Source of the DNA: Magnaporthiopsis rhizophila
Lineage: Eukaryota > Ascomycota > Sordariomycetes > Magnaporthales > Magnaporthaceae
Length of the DNA stretch: 64,000 nt
Reading direction: 5' to 3'
NCBI GenBank assembly: GCA_003049465.1
Contig: PYSS01000048.1
Span: 124,001 to 188,000, forward strand
Made by a program: the position numbers and the translations under genes. Below the pieces are notes generated by a model. It was not told where the DNA came from. It saw only the letters and a list, made by a program, of their open reading frames with translations, and did not search any database. Position 1 is the stretch's first letter, and each line of letters opens with the position of its first letter. Below, in pieces: positions 40,212 through 50,730 of the stretch.

Positions 40212-41591
40212 ATGCGATCTTCGGCGGCAATCCTTGCCCTGTTGGGCGGCGGAGCCATTGTTTCTGGCCAAGCCATACCTCCCCCTGGCGCGGACGGCCG
40301 CTATACAATCAAGGCCAAGGGAATCAAGGCACAGGTTAGGGGCGATGCAAATCGGTATTGAGGGCTAGGGAGTGGTGGAAAATTCAGCAATCGTTCTGAC
40401 TGATGACCCTCTGCAGTTCATACCCTACGGCGCCTCGCTCACCAACCTTTTCGTAAAGGACAAGAATGGAAAGGATGTTGACGTCGTGCTTGGCTACGAC
40501 AACGCGTCCTACTATCGTAAGTATCTAGGTAGAAAAGCGATGAAAGTACTGCCACTTACAGCGGAATCCAATACCCGTAGCCGTCGATCCGGGCCACCCG
40601 GTCCTCAACTCGATCCCAGGTCGGTACGTCGGCCGGATCGGCGGGGCCAATTACACCATCGACGGCAAGGAGTACCACACCGAAAAGAACGACGGCCGGA
40701 ACACGCTGCACAGCGGGACCAACAACTGGTCGTTCCGGTTCTGGAACGTGACGGCCGTCGCGTCCGACTGCATCACCTTCTCCATCCTGGACAAGTCCAA
40801 CTCGTCGCTGGGGATGCTCGGCGATGTGCAAGCCAGCGTGACCTACAGCGTCGGCGATGGCGGCGTCTGGAACATCAGCATGGCGGCCACCTCGCCGCAG
40901 GCTCGGACGCCGCTCATGCTGACGCAGCACACCTACTTCAACCTGGACGCGTACCGCGGGCCCGCCAAGATCTGGAACCACACGCTGCACCTGCCCTACT
41001 CGGGCCGGTACCTCGAGATGGACGACGGCGCCCTGCCGACGGGCAAGGTACTGGCCGCCGCGCCGGGCTCCATCAACGACTTCGCCTCGCGCCCGGACCT
41101 GCAGCTGGGCCACTCGAGCGGCAGCGCGCAGTTCCCGGGCAACTGCGGCGCGGGCGGCGCCTGCGAGGGGTACAACGGGTTCTGGCTGGTCGAGGAGGCG
41201 CCCAAGGGTGCGGTGGTGGCGACGCTGGCGAGCAGCTTCTCGGGCGTCAAGGCCGAGCTGCGGACGGACCAGCTGGGGCTGCAGATCTACACGTGCAATT
41301 GGTTTGACGGCACGAGCCCGCTCAAGAGCACACAGGGCACCGCCCAGGTCAAGACGGTCGGGCGGAGCTCGTGCGTCGCCATCGAGGCGCAGGACTATGC
41401 TGATGGCATCAACCAGTTGAGTTCCCACCCTACCTATTTAAGCATTCGCTTCTCTATGTGAACTCTTAACTGACCACGACTGCTGGCCGACATGTAGCCC
41501 TGAATGGAATCGCACCGAGGCGCAAATCACTGGTCCTGGTGAAATGTACACTTGGGACTCGTCTTGGACGTTCTCGCGCCTGGGCTACTAG
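40212..41591 (+). CDS. Secreted aldose 1-epimerase (galactose mutarotase family)
   Basis: Four exons, 40212-40334, 40417-40516, 40581-41415 and 41498-41591, give 383 aa. Residues 1-20 form a signal peptide ending VSGQA. The fold's signatures are in order: YGASLTNLFVKD, VLGYDN, the IPGRYVGRIGGANYTIDGKEY block, TLHSG, the catalytic-His motif TQHTYFNL, and the late CVAIEAQ..NHPEW segment with the general-base Glu. Family members interconvert alpha and beta anomers of aldoses. The signal peptide and several N-glycosylation sites indicate an extracellular or wall-associated form that helps in sugar uptake. The exon 3 start was chosen at 40581 because the nearer AG (40560) would make a 44-nt intron and break the frame; a one-codon difference (Pro at the join) remains uncertain. 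Convergent with the oxygenase. Confidence 0.87.
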
Positions 41592-41762
41592 TTACGATGG
41601 CCTCATTAGGAGCTATACATACGTCATGTGTGGTTCTGAAAGCTCGTTGCACTCAACAAGAACGTGCTATTCTCTGGATATACGAGATATTTGAAATGAA
41701 AACCCCAAATTTGAGTGTCAGATTGCTACACCATCATATCGTCGCCGGTGCGGCAGGCATTT

Positions 41763-42991
41763 TTAATAATGCCCCTGGGATCGTAATAGCATGTAATCTC
41801 CGTAAGTCATTGGCGGGTACCTGGCCGGATTGTCGGTGCTGATGCATGATGGGAAGCATTCGACCGTTGCATCGGGGTCTGGGGAGTTGAAGCACACGAT
41901 AGAGTAGCGGGATGGGGCCATCTCAGCGCCTCGGGCAGAGGAACTATCCGTCTTTGCAGCCGGTTTGACGACACGGTGGAGCGTTGACTTGAGGCCATCT
42001 ATCCGATGAGCACATGCTTGTTAGGAATGACCCTTTTCTGCAGTTAGCAGTTGAATATCAGGCAGAGTCTGGGTCTTACTGTTGGTCCATCTCATCAAGC
42101 TGTCGCCCACGTTCAGGACCATCGCCCCCTTTGTAGGGATGCCATCGATAAACGTGCCTGGCGCCGACGGACTCTCAACCTGCAGGCCGCCACAGTCGTC
42201 CTGGAACAACATCGTCAGAGTCCCCCAGTCCGTGTGGGCAGGCATGCGCGCGACTTCTCCCCGCTCGAGCGCCGCGGCCGCGACGGGAGGGTAATGGAGC
42301 AGGCGGAGCTGGTTGTTGAGCCCATCGGTGTGCGACGCTAGCAGGCGCGCCTCCTCGTCCGGCGGCAGGCCGACGCCCATGGCCAGAGCACGCATCAACT
42401 CCCGCCCGACGATGGCGCATTCGTTGTAGAAACGCGTCATGAAGTCGCGGAAGCCAGTCAGGTCCGTATCGTTGTCAAGGCCACTGGCTTCCTCAGGCGG
42501 CCAGATGTTGACGTGGCCCGGCAGGCTGTCGCTGCCGACATCAAAGCTCTCTTTCACATCTGGAGTCTGACGAAGCGCTGCCGCCTCATCGTCTGTGTGA
42601 ACTTCTCCGGTAAAGCCGGCCTGTGACACCTTTTCGAGCCCGGGCCAGGAGTAGCCTCTTGGGTTGGGCGCACCTGCAAAGGTGTGAAAGAAGGGATTAT
42701 TCAGCCCACTTGTCGCCTCGTCGAGTAAGAGATGAATCAAGCACAGAGTGTATGCTCACCCTCGAGGTGAGGAGCCATCTTCTTCCTTTCCAGCGGCAGG
42801 TTAAAAAACTTGGCCGACCACGCAAATGCCTGTGTCACAAGCTGGTCTGGCACGCCGTGGTTACTGATCTGGACGAAGCCGACATGGCGACAGGCATCGG
42901 CAATTTCATGAGCTACTCGCTGCCGTTCTTCAAGAGGGCTGCCGTACCATGCGCCGAAGTCGACGATGGGAATTGAGGAGGAACTGGCCAT
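41763..42991 (-). CDS. 2-oxoglutarate/Fe(II)-dependent oxygenase (isopenicillin-N-synthase-like)
   Basis: Three exons, 42991-42760, 42673-42080 and 41998-41763, give 353 aa. The N-terminal DIOX_N part begins IPIVDFGAWYG and includes HVGFVQISNHGV. The catalytic jelly roll carries the iron triad: His224 and Asp226 in MPAHTDWGTLTMLFQDD, and His283 in STLHRVV, which is restored only by the third exon. The C-terminal SRYSIVCF supplies the 2OG-binding Arg-x-Ser. Typical products end YxPxTxGDYxxxR, seen here as PPMTYGDYMLLR. Such enzymes hydroxylate, desaturate or cyclise small molecules, and in fungi many act in secondary metabolism or in detoxification. The substrate cannot be inferred, as no cluster partners surround it. 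Intron 2 has a GCTAACTG branch site. It is transcribed divergently from rtc1 with only 376 nt between the starts. Confidence 0.88.
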
Positions 42992-43367
42992 GGCGAGGGA
43001 ATAAGTATACTCATGAGCAGGATTCGGGGGAACTCAATTGACTCGACGGATGATCCAGTGGGGGTCTTAGAACCGCTCGTCGTTCCTGGGGCTGCACGTG
43101 GGAGCCTTGCGGTGATCCCAGGCGGCTCATGGACCCCTGAGTTCTGCGGTTAGGCGGTGTCAGAGCTGGCGGGCGGCAGAATCAGTAGCACAGGAGGCAC
43201 CAGCCAGACAGCTAAGCCCAGCCAGCCAAACTCCAGCACAGACACCCATCACATCACCATCCACCGATTCTCCAGCAGGAATTGATGCTATCTGCCGGCC
43301 TGGGAAACACGGCTACACCATGACGCAGGGCGCACCCGCGCCAACAGGATCGCCTTGACCGTCCAAG
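42992..43367. promoter_or_regulatory. Bidirectional promoter, oxygenase/rtc1
   Basis: Only 376 nt separate the divergent start codons, so regulatory DNA is shared. No TATA box is obvious on either strand. Confidence 0.55.
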
Positions 43368-46300
43368 ATGCGCAAGTTCCTCGGAAAGCCCAGCACCGAC
43401 CACGCGACCGACTCGGGCCTGCCCACGACGAGCGCCCCAACCCCCGCCGCCCACCGCCCTAGCGCCGCCCAGAACGCCGTCTTCCAGGCCGGCGCCCCGA
43501 TAACCTGCCTCGACCGCTCTGCCGACGGACGCTGTGCCGTGCTCGCCGGCCGCCATGTCCTCAAGATCGTCAGCTTCGACCACCTGACGATCGAGGAGCG
43601 CGTCGACCTGCGCGCCGCCATCAATGCCGCCAAGCCGAGCGCCACCGCCTCCATCTCGGACCAGCTGTCCATCAAGGATGTCAAGTGGGCGCCCCCGAGC
43701 AGCGGCGCCCCCGCCATCTTCACTGCCTGCGCCAACGGCAAGATCTTCCACTCGGACATCTCGCGCCTGGCCGCCGGCGCCCTCGACGTCATCACGATGC
43801 GCGAGGACTCGCGCCAGGTCAACGCCCTCGACGTCAACCCACACCGCGGCACCTTCCTGCTCTCGGGAAGCCAGGACGGCTTCGTGCGCGGCTTCGACAT
43901 ACGCGAACCCGCCACCAACCGCGCCGGCTTCGTGTCCTTCCCCACCCTGAAGCCGCCTTTCAAGTGCAACGACGGTGTTCGTCGCGTCCAGTGGTCGCCC
44001 AAGGAGGCCTTCTTTTTCGCCTGTGGCACCGACAGCGGCGCCGTGCTCAAGTGGGATCTGCGCAAGGCCTCCAGCCCTCTGCTGCGCATCAATGCCCATG
44101 ACGCCAACAGTGCCTGTACTTCTCTGGCTTGGCACCCTGATGGCGAGCACATTGTGTCTGCCGGCACAGATGCCCGCCTGCACGTCTGGGACATCTCGGG
44201 CCGCGCCGACAAGCGTCAGAAGCCCAAGATGACCATCTCGACCCCTGCCCCAGTCGCCTCGGTTGCTTGGCGCCCCGGCCAGTGGTCCGCCACCGCCCAA
44301 GGACGCCGCGCTGCCCAGCTGGCCGTGTCGTACGGCGAGGGGGGCGCCCGCAGGCTGGCCAACGGCGTCGTCCACCTCTGGGACTTTGCCCGCCCCACGA
44401 TGCCCTACAAGGAGATCGACCGCTTCGAAATCTCGCCCGTTGCCCTGTTGTGGCATGACCGTGACATGCTATGGACTGCCGGCCAGGACGGCATCTTTAG
44501 CCAATGCGACGCCGCCTTCGCTCCCAGGGTCCTAGACCGTACCCCCGTGTCCACCATGGCCTTCTCCTCCCGCGGCGAGCTGGCGATGTTCCTAGACGAG
44601 AGAGCCAAGGCCCCGCGGCGGGCGCTGGTCTCGTTGCATGCCGCAGAGTCACGCCACCATGTGCCCCCCGCCTCTCCCTCATATCCAGCTGACAGCCCCA
44701 GCAATATGTTCAGTGTCAGCCGCAGCGACTCGGAAGACGACGTTGCCGGCAGCTTTCTGGGCACGCGCAAGGTCGGCCGGAGCAGGCGGGCAAGCTTGAG
44801 AGCAGCAGCGCACCCTTTGAGTACGACACCTCCCTCGGCGGCGCGCGACGAACATCCTGTCGCATCACTCGAGCAGTCCCTGAAGATTACGGGAGTCTTC
44901 AGGATGCACCAGGCCATGGCGATGGGTCCCTTGCCAGCGGCCCCAAGAGTCGAAGTCTACCATTTTCTCGCGTCACAGTATCTCGAGACTCTTGACCAGG
45001 AGCTCCCCCACGTGCCTGGCGGGAGGCCCCTGGTGGATCGCGTTGTGCTGATCCTGCAGCATTTCGCGCGGGCTGCCGACTGTGTCAGCCAATTTCGGCT
45101 GGCTCAGACGTGGCGTATCCTCGCTTTTGCCATGGAGAGGCTTCTGAAGAGCCGCGCCCAGTACCATCGGGGTAGACGCACGAATCGAGAAAGGCTCAGA
45201 CTAGACCTGACCAAAGAACAACGGGCCAAATTCAAGGAAGCTGGTCTCTTGTCGGCCCCCCGGCCCTCGGGAGGCGGCCAGACCACGCCCCGCCGGCTTC
45301 AACCCTCGGCGACATTTTCGGACAAGCACCTCCTGGCGCGGTCCCTGCTGTCGGAGGAATTCGAAAGTACTTCTAATGTGCCAACCCCTCTTGCTCGGCC
45401 GGTTGGCGCCGGCACAACAACCGGTGGGCGGCTGGACAGCGGGTCTCTTGGTCAAGAACCGCACGGGCTGATGCCAGACGTTGATAACTTCAGCCTCCCT
45501 CCGGCGGCGCATCCTCAACTGATTCAGCAGCGCCGGCGACTTGACTCTACTCCTTTCTCCGACGCGAGCCATGATAGTGACAACACTCAGTTTTCGAGCA
45601 CGGAAGGATACGACTTCTACGACATGGAGGCTATGGCCAGAGCCGTAGACGTGCCTCAGCCCAGGCAGAGAGAGGTGCCGACTCCGGAAGGCTACATGCA
45701 TCCGACCTCTCCGGAGAGGAGGAAGCCGCATGTCTTTCGGCATGGCTCGAACGAGAGCTTTGCCCACATGTTTTCGATATCACAAGCGAGTGACAGTACC
45801 GCCGGCTCGCCCAGAAGACGACCACCTGTGACGAGCGCCCCATCGGAACATACCACGAGGAGGGCTAGCGAGACGGACGAGGACGGGGAGTTCCAGAGCC
45901 GCATCCGGGGCCGGAATTTGAATCTGGAAGATTCGCCCGCCTCGTCCCTGCGAACTCGTATCCACCAGCAGCAGACCACCCTACGGTTGACAGGAGCTTT
46001 GGACACGCGAGTCTCCGACGACGATTACATGTATCGCTTGTACGACACGCAGACGACGGCAGAGAGTGAGACGTCGCAGCAAAATGGCGGGCATGACCCT
46101 TTTCTACATCATCAACAGCAGCACCAGGCCACGAGCCGCACTGCCTCGCCATTCGCCCAAAATTGCAGGCCGTCTCAACCCAGGATAAACATCTCACCCG
46201 AAGACGAGAGCAGTCCTGATTTCATAGAAGGCGACTATCTCCCTTGGCAGGACGATCCGGATTATCCATTTCCGACGTCGGCAGCCACGACATCCGAGTC

Positions 46301-47558
46301 GGAACCCACAGCGGCCAGGAGCCACGAGTCGAAAACACCACTGCAGCCGTACACCCTCTTGACGCGCGCGCTCGATTTTGAGGCACGCCACTCGGCGCTC
46401 AATGCCTCGACCATGATTCTTCTGCTTAAGCCCCTCGTGCCAGAGGGTCTGGTGGACGACTTAAGGGCCGCCTCGATTCTCCGACAGCACCACTCACGGC
46501 TGATGGGTATGAAACTCTTTGTCGAGGCCGCCCTTTTGCGCAACCTGTGCGTCCAGGGGTGGCCTCGCGGCGTCCTGGAGGGTTATTGGACCGACAGGTA
46601 TCCCGCCATCCTCAGCCAGGGCCAGCAAGGAGTGGTGGCGTCGTTTTTATGTCCCGAGTGCAAGAAGCCTCGCGAAATCGATCGATCGTCGGCGTCTACC
46701 GATTCGGTCTGGCATCGCTGCAAGCGTTGCAGGACCGTCGCGGGGCCTTGCGCCGTGTGTCGGCATTACGGGGACACGCCCATGTTCGAGGCGGGACCTG
46801 ATTTCCCATCAGCTTGCCCACAAGAAAACGATAACGACGGGGAGGAAAATGGGGCGACTGCAGCTGCGCTGGGAGAAAGTGACTCGGTAGTGGCGACCTG
46901 GTGGTACTGCGCCGGCTGCGCGCACGGCGGTCACTCCACCTGTCTGTCACAATGGCACGGTGTCAGCATGCTCCCAGGAGGAGGTGGTGGTAGCGGATCG
47001 ACCACATCAGGGGAAAGTATGCCATCAGAAGGATGCTGCCCTGTCGACGGCTGCGGGCACGCCTGCCTGCCGGGTCGGTGGAGAACCGAGAGCACGGCAG
47101 CGCGCACCGAGGAGGTCAGCCGGGCAGTGATGCGCGAGGCGTCGCGCTCGCTGGCTGCCAGCTCACACGGGTCGCCAGTGCTCCTCCCCGGAAACCACAG
47201 CGCCAACAACCTGCTCACGTCCGCGGGCCTGCCCGCGCCTCTGCTTCTGGCAATGGCCTCGCAGCACCAGCAGGGCGGCGGTGAGTCGCCTTACGGTCTC
47301 CAGGTGCACAACGATGCGAATGAGGTGGCGCAGAGCAGGGCCGTTGAGGGTGTCCGCGACGCCCTAGGCGTAGGATCTAGTGGCGGCGGCGGCGGCCGGT
47401 CCACCGCCGCGCCGTCGCTGAGCTCGAGCCCTGGCAGGATGGGAGGGGGCATCCTGGGAGTTGGTGGTGGTGTGGGTGGTGGTGGTGGGCAGGCCGGGGG
47501 CGAGCGCGAAAGGCGGAAGAGTGTCAAGTTCGCGTCGGCCGACATTGAGCGGAGATGA
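43368..47558 (+). CDS. rtc1: SEA/GATOR2 complex subunit Rtc1 (WDR24-like), WD40 plus RING
   Basis: One uninterrupted exon of 4.2 kb encodes 1396 aa. The first 420 residues form the WD40 propeller, with repeats such as SIKDVKWAPP..AIFTACANGKIF, VNALDVNPHRGTFLLSGSQDGFVRGFD, VRRVQWSPKEAFFFACGTDSGAVLKWD and CTSLAWHPDGEHIVSAGTDARLHVWD. A long Ser/Arg-rich disordered region follows, with an embedded helical part (ALDFEARHSALNAST near 1000). The C-terminal RING-type zinc domain is at about 1095-1235: CPECKK, WHRCKRC, CAVC, WWYCAGCAHGGHSTCLSQW and CPVDGCGHAC. Rtc1/WDR24 belongs to the SEACAT/GATOR2 complex at the vacuole, which relieves inhibition of TORC1 when amino acids are present. The poly-Gly and basic C-terminus (RRKSVKFASADIERR) is an extension beyond the RING. 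The assignment is firm. Confidence 0.93.
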   Translation: MRKFLGKPSTDHATDSGLPTTSAPTPAAHRPSAAQNAVFQAGAPITCLDRSADGRCAVLAGRHVLKIVSFDHLTIEERVDLRAAINAAKPSATASISDQLSIKDVKWAPPSSGAPAIFTACANGKIFHSDISRLAAGALDVITMREDSRQVNALDVNPHRGTFLLSGSQDGFVRGFDIREPATNRAGFVSFPTLKPPFKCNDGVRRVQWSPKEAFFFACGTDSGAVLKWDLRKASSPLLRINAHDANSACTSLAWHPDGEHIVSAGTDARLHVWDISGRADKRQKPKMTISTPAPVASVAWRPGQWSATAQGRRAAQLAVSYGEGGARRLANGVVHLWDFARPTMPYKEIDRFEISPVALLWHDRDMLWTAGQDGIFSQCDAAFAPRVLDRTPVSTMAFSSRGELAMFLDERAKAPRRALVSLHAAESRHHVPPASPSYPADSPSNMFSVSRSDSEDDVAGSFLGTRKVGRSRRASLRAAAHPLSTTPPSAARDEHPVASLEQSLKITGVFRMHQAMAMGPLPAAPRVEVYHFLASQYLETLDQELPHVPGGRPLVDRVVLILQHFARAADCVSQFRLAQTWRILAFAMERLLKSRAQYHRGRRTNRERLRLDLTKEQRAKFKEAGLLSAPRPSGGGQTTPRRLQPSATFSDKHLLARSLLSEEFESTSNVPTPLARPVGAGTTTGGRLDSGSLGQEPHGLMPDVDNFSLPPAAHPQLIQQRRRLDSTPFSDASHDSDNTQFSSTEGYDFYDMEAMARAVDVPQPRQREVPTPEGYMHPTSPERRKPHVFRHGSNESFAHMFSISQASDSTAGSPRRRPPVTSAPSEHTTRRASETDEDGEFQSRIRGRNLNLEDSPASSLRTRIHQQQTTLRLTGALDTRVSDDDYMYRLYDTQTTAESETSQQNGGHDPFLHHQQQHQATSRTASPFAQNCRPSQPRINISPEDESSPDFIEGDYLPWQDDPDYPFPTSAATTSESEPTAARSHESKTPLQPYTLLTRALDFEARHSALNASTMILLLKPLVPEGLVDDLRAASILRQHHSRLMGMKLFVEAALLRNLCVQGWPRGVLEGYWTDRYPAILSQGQQGVVASFLCPECKKPREIDRSSASTDSVWHRCKRCRTVAGPCAVCRHYGDTPMFEAGPDFPSACPQENDNDGEENGATAAALGESDSVVATWWYCAGCAHGGHSTCLSQWHGVSMLPGGGGGSGSTTSGESMPSEGCCPVDGCGHACLPGRWRTESTAARTEEVSRAVMREASRSLAASSHGSPVLLPGNHSANNLLTSAGLPAPLLLAMASQHQQGGGESPYGLQVHNDANEVAQSRAVEGVRDALGVGSSGGGGGRSTAAPSLSSSPGRMGGGILGVGGGVGGGGGQAGGERERRKSVKFASADIERR

Positions 47559-48969
47559 TGTGGCAGCTATTGGCCCCGTACGCGCTCATCTTCCATCCTC
47601 TGGCGGGTAGGGTCTTTTACCCGCCCACCCATCACGCGGCTCTCCTTAAGGGACGGCTGTGCGTTTTGTCATAAGATTATATGACGCAGAATCCAATGTC
47701 TGGTGGCTTGTGCCTCCTCCTTACCGCTGGAAAGATTGACGTCCCGACTATCTGCCGGGCCTCCTCATCCGCCGGACTGTGTCTTCGACTAGCCTCGAGA
47801 GTGAGTGTTTGGCGCCCTGGGCTGCTGTCTCGGCTTGGACGGGCTCGGAGAGTCGGTTAATGGGAGGCCCTTGCGTCGCGCGAGTCTCCTTCCGCATCAT
47901 GTCTAACGGCATCATTTGACCAAATCGTACCTGCATCCGCCACCTGTCGTTCCTGTTACTGCCTGTCACGTCCGAGCCCAGCGCCAAGAGACGCAGGGGT
48001 CAGATTGACAGGTGCCACAATGTTCTAGATCGCCCTGGATCGACTGCCCTTTTCGGCCTAGCCCATCTCTCCCTATCCCAGCCGCAAAACAATACATTGC
48101 GCAGAGTGGCCCCAGGGTTCAGCCGAACGGCCGATATGGGGATCTAACGAATCTAGGCCATCGACGACAGCGAACTAGTGGATTTTCCGGAGACGCCAGT
48201 GCCTGCGCTATTTTGCTTGTTCAGGACAAGCTTTTCATCCGAGGACTTCGGTGTCACGACGCACGTGTGGGCATGTACATGCCCCTTCATTCCCAGTTCA
48301 GCTGCCCTCACGCACGGCTAGTCTACATACTGCACGTCCGAGTGCCCGGCTAGCAGCCTTGCCGCCCTTGCATCCTACCAGCTGGGCCCATGGCTAGGTA
48401 CGTACCAAGTTGCGCTACCGTGTTCGCTCCCTAAAGCAGCTTCTTGCCCCTTGGACAGGCGCCGGAGGCGGGGGAGGCGAGACGAGCTCGCGATAGTCTG
48501 AAAATGAGCGACGCCTGGCGGACGAGATGGGTATGGTCGCCTGGAAAAGTGGCGTCCTGGGATCCACGGCCAGAAAATGTGTTCCTTTCAGCTGCGCCAG
48601 AGATGTAATCACGATGAGCACCCTAGCCTCGTCGAGCATACCGTCGGGGTCTCGAGGCCGGCCGCGCGGCCGAGCGGGACAAAACATTCATGGGATGGGG
48701 TGGTCGCATCGATAATGGCCTATATAACGCGATCAAGCCAAGCCTTCGGTGTTGGTCGATCCTCCTCACTCGGCATCGGCTCAAGGGATCTCCTGACTCC
48801 CGACATTCGTTCGCGCTCGCCAGCAGTCGCCCTCTCTTCCCTCGCCTCTCTAGGCACTTCTCACTCTTTAGCAGGGCACTCGCTCGCTATCCACACTCGT
48901 TTTTGCATACGCCCTCATAGCAGAGATCCTGCCCTTAGTCTTTAATAATAATAGCCCACCAGGTCCAAG
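47559..48969. other. Intergenic region 3' of rtc1 and promoter of the repeat wall protein
   Basis: A 1.4-kb region. Contains a GGCTAGGTACGTACC palindrome (48392-48406) and the TATA box at 48721, followed by a CT-rich leader. No gene seen. Confidence 0.5.
48721..48727 (+). promoter_or_regulatory. TATA box of the Ser/Thr-repeat protein gene
   Basis: TATATAA lies 243 nt before the ATG at 48970 and is followed by a CT-rich tract, a usual arrangement for highly expressed fungal genes. Confidence 0.55.
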
Positions 48970-50730
48970 ATGCGCTTCACTGCTCTGGCCTCGCTGGCCG
49001 GGCTCTTCGGAGCCTCGGCTGTCACGGCTGCTTGTGATGACAGCTGCGCGCGCAACATCCAGGGCACCAACGTGAAGGAGACCATCCTCACGTCGGCCTC
49101 GGCCTTTTGCGCGCAGTACACAGGCGGCGGCACCCCCGTTCCTGCTCCGCTGCCCACCTACATCAAGTGCGACAACTCGCCGGCCCGCATCAGCTCGGCC
49201 TGCTCGTGTAACAGCGTGTACTTGGCGACCAGGAGCGGCACGGTCGCCCCCACTCCAACCCCCACGCCGCCGCCGGTCAGCGTTCAAACGGTGTCGTCGA
49301 CCGCGACCGTCATCACAACCGTCATCGTGGTCACGTCGGGCACCAGCACGTTCCAGGTCCTCACGACCGTCCAGGACACCACGACCGTCCTGACGGGCGT
49401 CACGGTGATCGGCACGAGCACCTACGTCACCGGCCTGACCGAGACGTCGACCTTCTCGACCGCCAAGACGGAGGAGTCCACGACGTGTAAGTTCGAGGCA
49501 AAGATAATTGGGATGTTTTTGATCCTGAACACGGGCTGACACACGTCTTTTCGCTCAGCTACCACCACGACTACCACTGCTACGGAGTCCACCACCACCA
49601 CCGGCACGGAGACCACACTCACCACGGAGGTAATCTCCACCACGACTACCGGCACTGAGACGACATCCACAACCACAACCACAACTGGTACGGAGACGAC
49701 TTCCACAACTACCACCGGCACGGAGGTCACCTCAACTACTACCACTGGCACCGAGACAACATCAACCACTACCACTACCACTGGTACTGAAATTACCTCC
49801 ACTACCACCACCGGCACTGAGGTCACCTCGACCACTACCACCGGCACTGAGACAACGTCAACCACTACCACCACTACTGGCACCGAGGTGACGTCGACAA
49901 CGACTACCGGCACTGAGATCACCTCAACTACTACCACCGGTACCGAGACAACGTCAACCACTACCACTACCACTGGCACTGAGATTACCTCCACTACCAC
50001 GACCGGTACCGAGGTGACTTCGACTACTACGACCGGTACTGAGATTACGTCAACTACTACTACCGGCACAGCAACCACCTCGACCACCACTACTGGCACT
50101 GATGTTACCTCGACAACAACCACCGGCACGGTCACCACCTCTACAACGACGACCTCGTCTACCACCACGACGGACACGGCAACCATCAGCACGAGCCTGA
50201 CCACGACCTTCAGCACGAGCACGACCAAGACCTTCAGCACCAGCACCACCACCACGTCCACGTCCACCGTGGCCGCGACGGCGCTCTGCAACTCGGTCAA
50301 GAACTACGGCTTCGAGTCGGGCAGCCTGGCCAACTGGACCCCTTCGGGCGGCGGCGCCAACAACGCCGTCGTCGTGAGCGGGGCCCAGGGCTCCAACAGC
50401 CCCATCCAGGGCAACAACATGCTGTCGGCGCAGGGCCAGACCGTGACGCTGACGCAGAAGGTGGCCATCTGCCCCGGCACCACCGAGCTCGAGGCGTCGG
50501 CCTACTTCCTGGCCAACATCGGCACGTGCAAGGGCACCGTCTGCATCGGCGGCAGCAGCCACTGCGGCACCAAGACGGGCCTCGCGTCGTCCGGCGGCTG
50601 GACCACCGTCACCGGCAGCTTCATCGGCATTCCCGCCGGCACCACCGAGCTCGAGATCTCGGTCTCCATTAATTGCCAGAACGGCAACAGCGCCGGCAGC
50701 GGATACGTGGATTGGGTCGTTTTGGGCTGA
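48970..50730 (+). CDS. Secreted Ser/Thr-repeat wall protein with C-terminal CBM/lectin-like module
   Basis: Two exons, 48970-49486 and 49559-50730 (phase 1), give 562 aa. The signal peptide covers about 1-20 (ends AVTA). A small Cys domain follows (CDDSC, FC, IKC, CSC). The stalk (about 85-420) is almost entirely Thr/Ser with Gly-Thr-Glu spacers: roughly twenty units of the form TGTEVTSTTTT in 10- and 12-residue versions. Such stalks are heavily O-mannosylated. The C-terminus (about 420-562) reads CNSVKNYGFESGSLANWTPSGGG .. CPGTTELEASAYFLANIG .. SGYVDWVVLG, resembling galactose-binding-like/CBM modules with paired beta strands. It has no hydrophobic GPI signal, so the protein is probably secreted or held by the lectin-like domain. 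The role is likely adhesion or wall binding (inference). Synonymous variety among repeat codons suggests selection on the peptide. Confidence 0.85.
49640..50130 (+). repeat. Minisatellite encoding Thr-rich units
   Basis: Tandem 30- and 36-nt units (ACNACNACNACNGGNACNGA pattern) encode STTTTGTE(V/T/I)T repeats. Codons vary at third positions between units. Confidence 0.9.

Noticed and set aside
40372..41307. 311-codon plus-strand frame overlapping the aldose epimerase
   Set aside because: Out-of-frame reading of the epimerase exon 3; the family motifs are in the other frame.
43254..44456. Minus-strand 400-codon frame over the start of rtc1
   Set aside because: It overlaps the conserved WD40 coding strand; open only through high GC3 of the sense gene.
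49640..50130. CRISPR-like regular repeats
   Set aside because: Repeats are contiguous, in frame and protein-coding, without spacers.
49422..50300. Minus-strand 292-codon frame rich in Val-Pro-Val
   Set aside because: It is the reverse of the Thr-repeat gene (ACN codons read as valine-type codons), with no start context or domain.
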